Positions 23,822 to 30,709 of a stretch of 30,709 nucleotides of DNA are shown piece by piece; position 1 is the stretch's first letter; each line of letters opens with the position of its first letter. The position numbers were made by a program, and so were the translations under genes. Source of the DNA: Actinomycetes bacterium (GTDB lineage: Bacteria; Actinomycetota; Acidimicrobiia; Acidimicrobiales; Acidimicrobiaceae); the NCBI GenBank assembly GCA_021819725.1, contig JAKAQR010000034.1:1-30709 (forward strand), read 5' to 3'. A model generated the notes under the pieces. It was not told the origin of the DNA. It made no database searches and saw nothing but the letters and a program-made list of their open reading frames with translations.

Positions 23822-24700
23822 TTGGGAAGTGTATTGGTTACCATCTTGACCGGACTTGCTGAGGCTGGGACCCTGTTCCTCGTTGGTGCAGGACTGACGC
23901 TCATCTTTGGTTCGCTTCGTCTCATCAATGTCGCTCATGGCAGCTTCTACATGTATTCGGCGTTTGTTGTCTCTACCGTGGTCGGGGCGTCAAGCTCCGA
24001 GCTGCACTTTTGGGGTGCGTTGATTATCGCGCCCCTTGTGATTGCCGCGTTAGGTGTTCTCGTCGAGGTCACCGTCATGCGACGCCTTTATCGTCGTGAA
24101 CATCTCTCGCAGATGCTGGCGACCTTTGGGTTGTTCTATGTCTTTGCAGATCTCGGTCTCCTGATTTGGGGATCATCGGATCGCACGGTGTCGGCTGCTC
24201 CGTCGGTTGCGGGCAGCCTCTCCGTCTTTGGGCAGTCGTTCCCGAAGTACTCGGTAGTTATTATCGTGGTCGCACTCGCGGTGGGTTTCGTGATGTTTGC
24301 ACTGTTGCGCTTCACGACGCTCGGGTGGAAGATCCGAGCTGCGGTGGAGGACAACGAGTTGTTGGCCTCGACCGGGGTGAATGTCTCGCGGATCTACCTC
24401 TTTGTCTTTACCTTTGGAGCGCTTCTCGCTGGGATCGCTGGTGCAATCGCGGCTCCGCAGATCTCGATCTCCGCAGGTCTCGACCAGTCCATTCTCATCG
24501 ATGCCTTTATTATTTCGGTCATCGGCGGCCTGGGTTCGATCTCGGGTGCTGCGGTGGCTGCTGTTTTGATCGGACTCGTCGATGCCTTTGGTGCTCGTTA
24601 TCTGCCGCCTCTCGCTCCCATCAGCGTCTATGTCGTGATGATTGTGGTGCTCGTGGTGCGGCCGAGTGGCATCTTTGGCCGTGCCGGAACAGGAGACTAA
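23822..24700 (+). CDS. livH: ABC transporter permease LivH
   Basis: The 292-residue inner-membrane permease belongs to the branched-chain amino-acid/urea-type ABC family. About eight hydrophobic segments are visible. Family blocks include GLTLIFGSLRLINVAHGSFY near the start, the cytoplasmic loop for the ATPase (WKIRAAVEDNELLASTGVNV) and IGGLGSISGAAVAAVLIG near the end. It starts at TTG 23822, with AAGGGGG 9 bases upstream. It ends 4 bases before the next gene (livM, ATG 24705). Confidence 0.92.
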   Translation: MGSVLVTILTGLAEAGTLFLVGAGLTLIFGSLRLINVAHGSFYMYSAFVVSTVVGASSSELHFWGALIIAPLVIAALGVLVEVTVMRRLYRREHLSQMLATFGLFYVFADLGLLIWGSSDRTVSAAPSVAGSLSVFGQSFPKYSVVIIVVALAVGFVMFALLRFTTLGWKIRAAVEDNELLASTGVNVSRIYLFVFTFGALLAGIAGAIAAPQISISAGLDQSILIDAFIISVIGGLGSISGAAVAAVLIGLVDAFGARYLPPLAPISVYVVMIVVLVVRPSGIFGRAGTGD

Positions 24701-24704
24701 CACG

Positions 24705-25124
24705 ATGGCGATTGTTCGATCACGCAAGCCAGCGGCCCCAGCAGGTGGCATCGCTGGAACGGCCAAGGTCGATCGGGGACCCTTAGTCTGGGCCCTCATT
24801 GGGATTGGCCTGTTAATCGTCGCCACCTTCGTGCTGAGCTCAGGGCAGATCTCGATCTTGGAGTCGGTGCTCATCATGGCAGTGTTCGCTGTATCTACCA
24901 ATATCGTGGTCGGCTACAGCGGCCTGGTGACCTTTGGACAGTCTCTGTTTTATGGAGTCGGTGCCTATACCCTTGCCCTTGGCTGGTACCACTATAAGTT
25001 ACCGTTCTGGATGCTCTTCATTCTCGCCCCCATTCTGGGAGCGATAGCGGCGGTTCCGGTTGGTCTCATTGCCCTGCGTACGCGGCGGTGGTTCTTTGCA
25101 CTGGTGACCTTGGCCTTCACGTAG
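24705..25124 (+). pseudogene. livM: livM permease, N-terminal part ending at an in-frame TAG
   Basis: From ATG 24705 the frame encodes the first half of a LivM-type permease: a hydrophobic segment WALIGIGLLIVATFVLSS, the conserved TNIVVGYSGLVTFGQSLFYG block and RTRRWFFALVTLAFT. It then meets TAG at 25122-25124. Relatives have glutamine here (LAFAQ..), so a CAG to TAG change explains it. The same frame continues at once with LVHTIVEQAYSYTQGATGIF, so only this codon is wrong. Without readthrough the permease is truncated to about 139 residues and should be inactive. Confidence 0.85.
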
Positions 25125-26576
25125 TTAGTACATACCATCGTCGAACAGGCCTATAGCTACACCCAAGGGGCAACGGGGATCTTTGGGAATATGGTGCCAC
25201 AGAATATCTCGGGAGTGACCTCTGGCTACCTCTTCATCGCGCTCATCGCGATAGCGATCATGTACTTCATCATGATCTCCCCCTTTGGGGTGACGTTGAA
25301 GTCGATTCGCGAGAACCGGCGAAGAGCGGCTGCGGTGGGGGTCAATGTGTACAAACACCAGCTGATCGGTTTTGTGATCTCCGGTGCTGGCGCGGGGATC
25401 GCCGGGGCTCTGTTGGTTGTCCAAAACTCCTCGGCGTATCCACACCTGTTCAACTGGCTCGAGGCGGGCAACCCCTTACTGGCAGCCTTAGTTGGCGGCA
25501 TTGGGAGTTTTATGGGTCCCGTCATCGGGGCCGTCATCTTCGAGGTCGGCAAGCTTGAGATCAGCCAATACACCTCGCAGTGGGAGTTGGTGCTCGGAAT
25601 CGTGCTCGTCGGTGTCGTCCTACTTGCCCCAGACGGGCTCATTGGACTAGGGAGCCCGATCAAACGGTTTGTGTTGACCAGGCTTGGACGCAGGACTCCT
25701 GTTCCGGAAGATGCCGAGGGGTTAGCCGCGCATGACGTCTTCGATGAGAAGATCTTTGACGATAACGCCGTTGATGACAGACCCGTTGACGAGAATGGGG
25801 GGACTGAGATGGTGGAGCCGATCCTCGCTGTGGACTCCCTGGTTAAAGAGTTTGACGGTTTTCGAGCAGTTGATGGCGTTTCGTTCGCAGTCATGCCTGG
25901 TGAGATTCGTGCCGTCATCGGCCCAAATGGGGCAGGGAAGTCGACGCTATTTTCCCTGATCATCGGTGAGTTACGTCCAACATCCGGAAAGGTCACCCTC
26001 GATGGACGCGACATCACGGGTCTGTCGACCCACAAGCTGATGATGCGTGGGCTCGGTTGTGCCTTTCAAGCCACCAATGTCTTTTGGCGATTGAGTGTGC
26101 GTGAGTGCCTTGAGGTGGCGGTCACGTCGCGACGGCGACATTCCGAGAAGCTCTTTGGCAAGTTTGCTCGTGACGTCGACGAGGAAGTGGCCTCCCTCCT
26201 TGATCAGGTGGGACTGTCGGGGCTCGCGCAGGCAACTTCACGTGATCTCTCCCATGGTGACCAGCGTGCCTTGGAGGTCGCTCTGGCGTTGGCGATGAAA
26301 CCCAAGGTGTTGCTGCTCGACGAGCCAACGGCAGGGATGTCTCCGTCGGAGACTTCGCGAGCGGTGAACTTGGTCAGGGAACTTGTGGAGACGAACGGCA
26401 TTACGGTGCTCATTGTGGAACATGATGTCAGCGTTGTCTTCTCGCTCGCCGATGTCGTGACGGTCATGCACCAGGGACAGACGATTGCTGAGGGGTCGCC
26501 GGATGAGATCCGCAAGAACCCAACCGTAGTTGAGGTGTATCTGGGTACGTCTGAGTTTAGTAAGGGGCTTTCGTGA
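25125..26576 (+). CDS. livG: LivM C-terminal half fused to LivG ATPase
   Basis: This continues the livM frame after the TAG. Residues up to about 25640 are the remaining membrane segments (YFIMISPFGVTLKSIRENRR, SGAGAGIAGALLVVQ, LAALVGGIGSFMGPVIGAVI). An acidic linker leads into a full ABC ATPase: Walker A GPNGAGKST, Q-loop CAFQATNVFW, signature LSHGDQRALE (usually LS.G.Q), Walker B VLLLDEP and the switch histidine IVEHD. A LivM-LivG fusion is known in related operons. An internal ATG at 25809, preceded by GGGGGGA, could still give a separate 255-residue LivG despite the TAG. ATG 25191 is the first methionine after the stop. It ends in a GTGA overlap with livF. Confidence 0.85.
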   Translation, partial: LVHTIVEQAYSYTQGATGIFGNMVPQNISGVTSGYLFIALIAIAIMYFIMISPFGVTLKSIRENRRRAAAVGVNVYKHQLIGFVISGAGAGIAGALLVVQNSSAYPHLFNWLEAGNPLLAALVGGIGSFMGPVIGAVIFEVGKLEISQYTSQWELVLGIVLVGVVLLAPDGLIGLGSPIKRFVLTRLGRRTPVPEDAEGLAAHDVFDEKIFDDNAVDDRPVDENGGTEMVEPILAVDSLVKEFDGFRAVDGVSFAVMPGEIRAVIGPNGAGKSTLFSLIIGELRPTSGKVTLDGRDITGLSTHKLMMRGLGCAFQATNVFWRLSVRECLEVAVTSRRRHSEKLFGKFARDVDEEVASLLDQVGLSGLAQATSRDLSHGDQRALEVALALAMKPKVLLLDEPTAGMSPSETSRAVNLVRELVETNGITVLIVEHDVSVVFSLADVVTVMHQGQTIAEGSPDEIRKNPTVVEVYLGTSEFSKGLS

Positions 26577-27274
26577 TCTTAGAACTGAACTCCATCAACA
26601 CCTACTATGACCGCAGCCATGTCCTGCAAGGCGTCTCTCTCGCGATCGAGGCGGGTGAAGTGGTTGGACTCTTGGGTCGTAATGGGGCAGGAAAGACGAC
26701 GACTCTTCGCAGCGTGACGGGTCTGACCCCACCTCGCTCGGGAACGGTGAGTTTTGAAGGTACCCAGATCCAGGGAAAGCCGGCGTATCGGATCGCGAAT
26801 ATGGGAGTGGGACTGGTCCCGAGTGGGAGGCGGGTCTTTGGAGATCTCACGGTGCGACAGAACTTGGTCTTGGCCGCTAAGGCTGCGCGCAAGAGCGAGA
26901 CCGCCTGGGATATCGACCGTGTCGTCGCGGCCTTTCCAAAGCTTGCAATGCTGATGGATCGTCGGGCTGGCGTACTCTCGGGTGGAGAGGCGCAGATGGT
27001 CAAGCTGGGGAGGGCCCTGCTCGGCAATCCTCAGCTCCTGCTCCTCGACGAGCCCTCTGAAGGCCTTGCCCCCACCATTGTGGAAGAGGTCGGGCGACAG
27101 CTCCATGAACTCAAGGACCTTGGTATGTCGATGCTGATCAGTGAGCAGAACATGGGTTTTGCCCTCTCCATCATCGACCGAGGCTATGTCCTTGAGAAGG
27201 GAAGGATCCGTCTTGAGGCGACGGCTGTTGACCTTCGCTCGAGTGATGAGGCGCGTCATCTGCTCGGTGTCTAG
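26573..27274 (+). CDS. livF: ABC transporter ATPase LivF
   Basis: The 233-residue protein is the second ATPase of the branched-chain amino-acid-type importer. All motifs are present: Walker A GRNGAGKTT, Q-loop region GVGLVPSGRRVFGDLTVRQN, signature LSGGEAQMVKLGRALL, Walker B LLLLDEP and SEQN in place of the usual switch histidine, as is typical for LivF. The GTG start overlaps the previous stop by 4 bases. It is the last gene of the operon and appears intact. Confidence 0.95.
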   Translation: MILELNSINTYYDRSHVLQGVSLAIEAGEVVGLLGRNGAGKTTTLRSVTGLTPPRSGTVSFEGTQIQGKPAYRIANMGVGLVPSGRRVFGDLTVRQNLVLAAKAARKSETAWDIDRVVAAFPKLAMLMDRRAGVLSGGEAQMVKLGRALLGNPQLLLLDEPSEGLAPTIVEEVGRQLHELKDLGMSMLISEQNMGFALSIIDRGYVLEKGRIRLEATAVDLRSSDEARHLLGV

Positions 27275-27386
27275 TATTCGGCCACGGCCCGGAGCTGGTC
27301 CTTCTCTTGGTGGGTTGTGATCGACAGCGAATGAGTTCGTTGTGAAGATCGGCGTGGAGCGAATCGTAGCGGTCCCATCAATTTTG

Positions 27387-28220
27387 CTAGTTGGAGGCGA
27401 TGGACGTGCGCTTTGTGGCCGCGGTCACGAGAATGACCTCGGTGGTGAGCCGATACTCGCCCTCGCGCACGATGTGTTCGCGGATCCGTTCACCGAAGGC
27501 TGGTAAGAGGTCGTAGCCAAGTTCATTGGTCGCCATCGCCGCCGTTGTTGAGGCGGCATAACTGACGAGCGCTGCTGGCTCGGATAGGGTGATGGAACCG
27601 GCGAGTAGGCGATAGTCGACGTCGATAAAACTCTCCTGCACCTCTGCCAGGAGGCGGTCGGTGGGTAACTCGAGATTCATCAGTGACAGATCCGAATTGG
27701 TCGTGTCAAGTCCGCGGTCGTCGAGGAGCTCGCCCCAGAGCAGCCGTGCTTCGATCAGATGTGATTCGGTGTTGGAGGTGACGATGAGTCGCCCCGCCGA
27801 GTTGAGCACCCGTGCAAACTCCGCGATCGCGTTTCGAGGGCGGGGAAGATGATAGAGCATATGGGCGGCGAGCACTCGGTCAACGGAGCCAGTCGCGATG
27901 GGTAGCGCCTCTGCATCCGACTGGGCTCTGGCCCAGACGCCATCCACGCCTCCTAGCATTCCCTTCGAGAGATCGGTGGCAAGGACATGAGCACCGGCTC
28001 GGGTCAGGGCCCGCCCGTGGCGTCCATTGCCACTTCCTACGTCGAGGATGCGAAGGTTCTCTACGGGAGCACATGCGTTGAGCACCTCGTATTCGAGGTC
28101 GATTTTTGGGCTCTGGTAGTCATAGATGGCGATCCGGGCCCCAAGTCGACTCGAATCCACATAGGCATGGTCGTTCAAGTAGTGATGATCGACTCGACGG
28201 GGACGGCGCGGTTCAGACAT
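27387..28220 (-). CDS. Class I SAM-dependent methyltransferase
   Basis: The 277-residue protein has the SAM-binding glycine loop ILDVGSGNGRHGRAL, the acidic end of strand 2 (VLATDLSKGML), motif II DAEALPIATGSVDRVLAAHM and motif III NSAGRLIVTSN. The substrate is unknown; the overall layout is that of small-molecule Methyltransf_11 enzymes. I chose ATG 28220 (MSEPRRPRR) over GTG 28241. A 14-bp sequence covering the start region is duplicated 16 bases upstream, so the exact start is uncertain. The gene follows the hydroxyacyl-CoA dehydrogenase by about 40 bases on the same strand and converges on livF. Confidence 0.88.
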   Translation of the reverse strand: MSEPRRPRRVDHHYLNDHAYVDSSRLGARIAIYDYQSPKIDLEYEVLNACAPVENLRILDVGSGNGRHGRALTRAGAHVLATDLSKGMLGGVDGVWARAQSDAEALPIATGSVDRVLAAHMLYHLPRPRNAIAEFARVLNSAGRLIVTSNTESHLIEARLLWGELLDDRGLDTTNSDLSLMNLELPTDRLLAEVQESFIDVDYRLLAGSITLSEPAALVSYAASTTAAMATNELGYDLLPAFGERIREHIVREGEYRLTTEVILVTAATKRTSIASN

Positions 28221-28235
28221 AGCGCGGTTCAGACA
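28206..28235 (-). repeat. 14-bp direct repeat across the methyltransferase start
   Basis: GCGCGGTTCAGACA (plus-strand reading) occurs at 28206-28219 and 28222-28235. The ATG start sits in the first copy and the second gives an out-of-frame GTG. Confidence 0.8.
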
Positions 28236-28261
28236 CGGCACTCTTGCGTCGGCGCATTCGG

Positions 28262-29131
28262 TTAGTCTTCGGCCTTTGGAGGGTAGTGGTAGAAGCCCTC
28301 ACCAGATTCCTTCCCAAGTTTTCCCTGATCGAGAAGGTGTTCCTTCAGATAGGTAGCAAACTCTTGTTGCGTCTGATCACCGGCGATCGAGACCGCATAG
28401 GCGGTTCGGATGCCGATCACATCAAAGATCTGGAAGGGTCCGCTTGGCGCACCGGTCGCGGTTCGCCAGGTCATATCGATCATCTCGGGTTCGGCGATGC
28501 CCCGCATAAAGAGACTGCTGGCAGCCTGTAGCCAGGGGACGAGCAACGAATTGAGGAGATAGCCAGCCTGCTCCTTCTTGATCTCGATGGGGACCATCCC
28601 GATCTCGGTGGCAAACTGGACGACTCGTTGATAGATGGTCAGATCGGTCGCCGATGTCCCCATGACCTCGGCCGTGTTGTGAATCCAGACCTCGTTGGCA
28701 AAATGCAACGCGAGAAACTTATCAGGCCGCCCCGTCGATTCGGCAAGGTCACTTGGCAACAGCGTCGAGGTGTTGGTCGCAATGACGGTCGTAGGCGAGA
28801 GGAGCGGGGCAAGTTGCCGGTAGAAGCTGCACTTGAGTTCTAGACTCTCAGGCACCGCCTCGATCACGAGTTCAGCGCCGGTCGCAGCCTCCTTGAGCTC
28901 GCTGGTGAGCTTGATCCGATCGAAGGCAACTCCAGCAGCATCTGCACCATGCGTACCAGGGTTGCGAGCATAGCGGTCTCGTAGCTGTTCGAGACGTTGG
29001 CGACCAGCAGCCAAGGCCTTGGCATTGATGTCATAGCCGGTGACGCTTGCTCCTGAATAGGCGACCTGGTAGGCGATCTGTGCACCCAATACCCCAAGAC
29101 CAGCGACCATCACGTGTGTAAAAGACTTCAT
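28262..29131 (-). CDS. 3-hydroxyacyl-CoA dehydrogenase
   Basis: The 289-residue protein is an NAD-dependent dehydrogenase of the 3-hydroxybutyryl-CoA dehydrogenase family. The Rossmann motif MVAGLGVLGAQIAYQVAYSG is at residues 8-27, with GYDINAKAL (the NAD-specific aspartate) after it. LVIEAVPESLELK, TNTSTLLPSDLA and LALHFANEVWIHNTAEVM are visible; the latter carries the active-site histidine and belongs to the subgroup with HFAN rather than HFFNP. GFYHYP closes the C-terminal domain. The pathway could be fatty-acid or butyrate-type metabolism. The ATG at 29131 has TACGCT 6 bases upstream, again leaderless in appearance. Confidence 0.93.
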   Translation of the reverse strand: MKSFTHVMVAGLGVLGAQIAYQVAYSGASVTGYDINAKALAAGRQRLEQLRDRYARNPGTHGADAAGVAFDRIKLTSELKEAATGAELVIEAVPESLELKCSFYRQLAPLLSPTTVIATNTSTLLPSDLAESTGRPDKFLALHFANEVWIHNTAEVMGTSATDLTIYQRVVQFATEIGMVPIEIKKEQAGYLLNSLLVPWLQAASSLFMRGIAEPEMIDMTWRTATGAPSGPFQIFDVIGIRTAYAVSIAGDQTQQEFATYLKEHLLDQGKLGKESGEGFYHYPPKAED

Positions 29132-29137
29132 AGGCCA

Positions 29138-29143
29138 AGCGTA
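29138..29143 (-). promoter_or_regulatory. -10 box TACGCT for the hydroxyacyl-CoA dehydrogenase gene
   Basis: On the minus strand TACGCT is followed by 6 bases and the ATG at 29131. It lies directly after the stop codon of the upstream peptidase gene (29144-29146). Confidence 0.4.
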
Positions 29144-30709
29144 CTACTCATGAAGAACAGCGGTGGAGTTCACGAGTGCTCCGTTGGAACAGGGGCCACT
29201 CTGGGGAGTACCAGCGAGTTGGGTGACTTGGAAACTATCACCGGCGAGCGTCCCCGGCTGAACAGGGAGTACTTGGCAGAGATAGGTCTGTACCTCATCC
29301 GAGATTGAGCCGGTGGTGCCTATGCCAAGGTTGGTGAAGTTGACTGGAGAGTTCAGCGTAGGGACATTAAGGATTGTGTCGCTAGTGGTTGAGGGGGCCT
29401 CAGTGATCCACTCGGCTGATGCACCCGGACCGTTGTAGGGTTGCGTGGTGGTGAAGCTCGCACCGGTGGTGTCATTGATGATCTGAATCTCCCAGTTGTT
29501 CGCGTTCATGGTCTTAAAGATATTCACCGTGACTTGGTTGCCAGCGGCGACAGAGAGAGAGTTGACATTGGTCTGGACGTTGGGCAGAATCTCCCACCAT
29601 GGGTAGATCTGGTAGGTAGTACCATCACCTTGTGGTGTCAGCTCAACGCCAGCTTGAATCAGTGAACTGTTGGTCGCTCCATCGATTCCCACCCACTCCG
29701 AGAGTGAGCAACCAGGGGTCGGTTGTCCGCTGTCGCAGTATGCTGGCTGATTCGCCGCGAGCGAAGGCACGGTAAAGGTGCCGGTGATGGCGTCGAAGCT
29801 ACCAGGCTCGACGTAGTAGCCAGCCCAGTTGGAGGATGCCTGTGGGGTGGCGCTTGACAACTGGCCCTGGAGGGGATTGGTGACGGAGAGTTCAATCGAT
29901 TGGGTGGTGGTAGTGCCATGGGAATCGGTGGCGGTAATAGTAACAGATGCCAGCCCGGCGACGTCCGGTGTCCCCTCAAGGGTGCCATTCGGGGTGATCG
30001 AGAGTCCCGCCGGTAGGCCAGTTGCTGCAACCGTCACGGTGCCATCCCCGCCGCTCACGTCGATCGAACTCGTGTAAGGTTGACCGACGATCGCACCTGG
30101 CAATGCTGTGGTGGAGACCGTGGGACTGGATTGCCCGGCGACGGCAACGGCAACAATGGGGGCAGAGATTTTCTGCCCTCCGAGGCTGCCATAGAAGTTT
30201 GCATCGCCAAAGTCAAAGACCCCACCATCGGCCGCCACGAGCCAATACCCGCCACCATTCGGGACTGCCGCCATCCCCACGATCGGAGCAGCGAGTGGAT
30301 GTGCTCCACCAAGACCAGTGATTCCATAGGTGTAGGTGGAGCCATAGAAGTTTGCATCGCCAAAGTCAAAGACCCCACCATCGGCCGCCACGAGCCAATA
30401 CCCTCGACCATCCTTGGTGGCGACACCGCCCACGATCGGAGCAGCGAGTGGATGTGCTCCACCAAGACCAGTGAGTCCATAGGTGTAGGTGGAGCCATAG
30501 AAGTTTGCATCGCCAAAGTCAAAGACCCCACCGTCTTTGGCGATCAGCCAATAGCCCTTGCCGTTTGGAGTCGGGATGATTGCCACGATCGGAGCAGCGA
30601 GTGGATGTGCTCCACCAAGACCAGTGAGTCCATAGGTGTAAGTGGAGCCATAGAAGTTTGCATCGCCAAAGTCAAAGACCCCACCATCGGCCGCCACGAG
30701 CCAATACCC
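29144..30709 (-). CDS. Secreted G1 (eqolisin) glutamic peptidase with N-terminal 51-residue repeats (partial)
   Basis: The reading frame enters from the right edge, so the N-terminus and signal peptide are outside. The visible 521 residues start with more than three tandem repeats of the type [20 protein letters not shown], spaced 51 residues. A putative Ig domain ([20 protein letters not shown] .. GLPAGLSI) follows, then a G1 peptidase domain: [44 protein letters not shown] and [13 protein letters not shown]1 enzymes use a Gln/Glu pair; candidates are the Gln in LIQAG and a Glu in AEWITE. They act at low pH, consistent with an acidophile's outside. The repeats presumably form a propeller-like binding module. 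Confidence 0.88.
   Translation of the reverse strand, partial: GYWLVAADGGVFDFGDANFYGSTYTYGLTGLGGAHPLAAPIVAIIPTPNGKGYWLIAKDGGVFDFGDANFYGSTYTYGLTGLGGAHPLAAPIVGGVATKDGRGYWLVAADGGVFDFGDANFYGSTYTYGITGLGGAHPLAAPIVGMAAVPNGGGYWLVAADGGVFDFGDANFYGSLGGQKISAPIVAVAVAGQSSPTVSTTALPGAIVGQPYTSSIDVSGGDGTVTVAATGLPAGLSITPNGTLEGTPDVAGLASVTITATDSHGTTTTQSIELSVTNPLQGQLSSATPQASSNWAGYYVEPGSFDAITGTFTVPSLAANQPAYCDSGQPTPGCSLSEWVGIDGATNSSLIQAGVELTPQGDGTTYQIYPWWEILPNVQTNVNSLSVAAGNQVTVNIFKTMNANNWEIQIINDTTGASFTTTQPYNGPGASAEWITEAPSTTSDTILNVPTLNSPVNFTNLGIGTTGSISDEVQTYLCQVLPVQPGTLAGDSFQVTQLAGTPQSGPCSNGALVNSTAVLHE
30191..30709 (-). repeat. 153-bp tandem repeats encoding 51-residue modules
   Basis: The marker ATAGAAGTTTGCATCGCC starts at 30191, 30344, 30497 and 30650, exactly 153 bp apart. 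Neighbouring units are nearly identical at DNA level, differing mainly in the short segment after the conserved GAPIVG-type turn. The array continues past the window edge. Confidence 0.95.

Overview
The window looks like a chromosomal stretch of an acidophilic, iron-oxidising type of actinobacterium, most likely class Acidimicrobiia (Ferrimicrobium or Acidithrix type). This placement is an inference. It rests on the base composition, TANNNT -10 boxes placed directly before start codons (leaderless genes), secreted proteins with [10 protein letters not shown] repeats, an acid-active G1 (eqolisin) peptidase and the tail of an S53 (sedolisin) peptidase. No rRNA is present to confirm it.

Left part (1-10.8 kb): a mobile-element graveyard around a large secreted protein. 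The left edge holds the start of an IS3-type orfA, inserted into the remnant of an IS21-type element (120-317). Next comes a 1152-residue exported protein (560-4018) with an Ig-like domain, two fibronectin III repeats identical at the DNA level, and C-terminal [10 protein letters not shown] repeats. It is followed by a strong hairpin and a group II intron (about 4246-6275) with its own reverse transcriptase/maturase. A full-length IS21-family element (6679-9406) with eight and seven 23-bp terminal iterons sits inside an IS1380-type transposase gene. The 5-bp target duplication CATTC flanks it, and the transposase frame rejoins exactly across it. The IS1380 copy in turn abuts the C-terminal tail of an S53 peptidase gene.

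Middle (10.9-16.1 kb): a leaderless gene for a divergent E1 alpha/beta (2-oxoacid dehydrogenase-like) protein without a visible thiamine-diphosphate motif. Two back-to-back toxin-antitoxin type modules follow: XRE regulator plus nucleotidyltransferase on the minus strand, and MntA/HepT on the plus strand. The HepT frame continues without a stop into a P-loop kinase.

16.1-21.8 kb: housekeeping genes. There is a minus-strand purF-purM-pyrE operon, a 0.7-kb gap with a 15-bp minisatellite, a PHP-domain phosphoesterase, tRNA-Asp and tRNA-Phe genes (the latter with an unusual A at T-loop position 54), and a TetR regulator.

22.2-27.3 kb: a branched-chain amino-acid/amide type ABC transporter operon (binding protein, LivH, LivM-LivG fusion, LivF) with a clear promoter. 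Two in-frame stops break it. A TGA lies exactly at the lipobox cysteine codon of the binding protein, and a TAG lies where LivM normally has glutamine. The operon is either decaying or read through.

27.4-30.7 kb (minus strand): a SAM-dependent methyltransferase, a 3-hydroxyacyl-CoA dehydrogenase, and a secreted G1 glutamic peptidase. The peptidase's N-terminal part, built of 51-residue repeats related to those of the first large protein, runs off the right edge.
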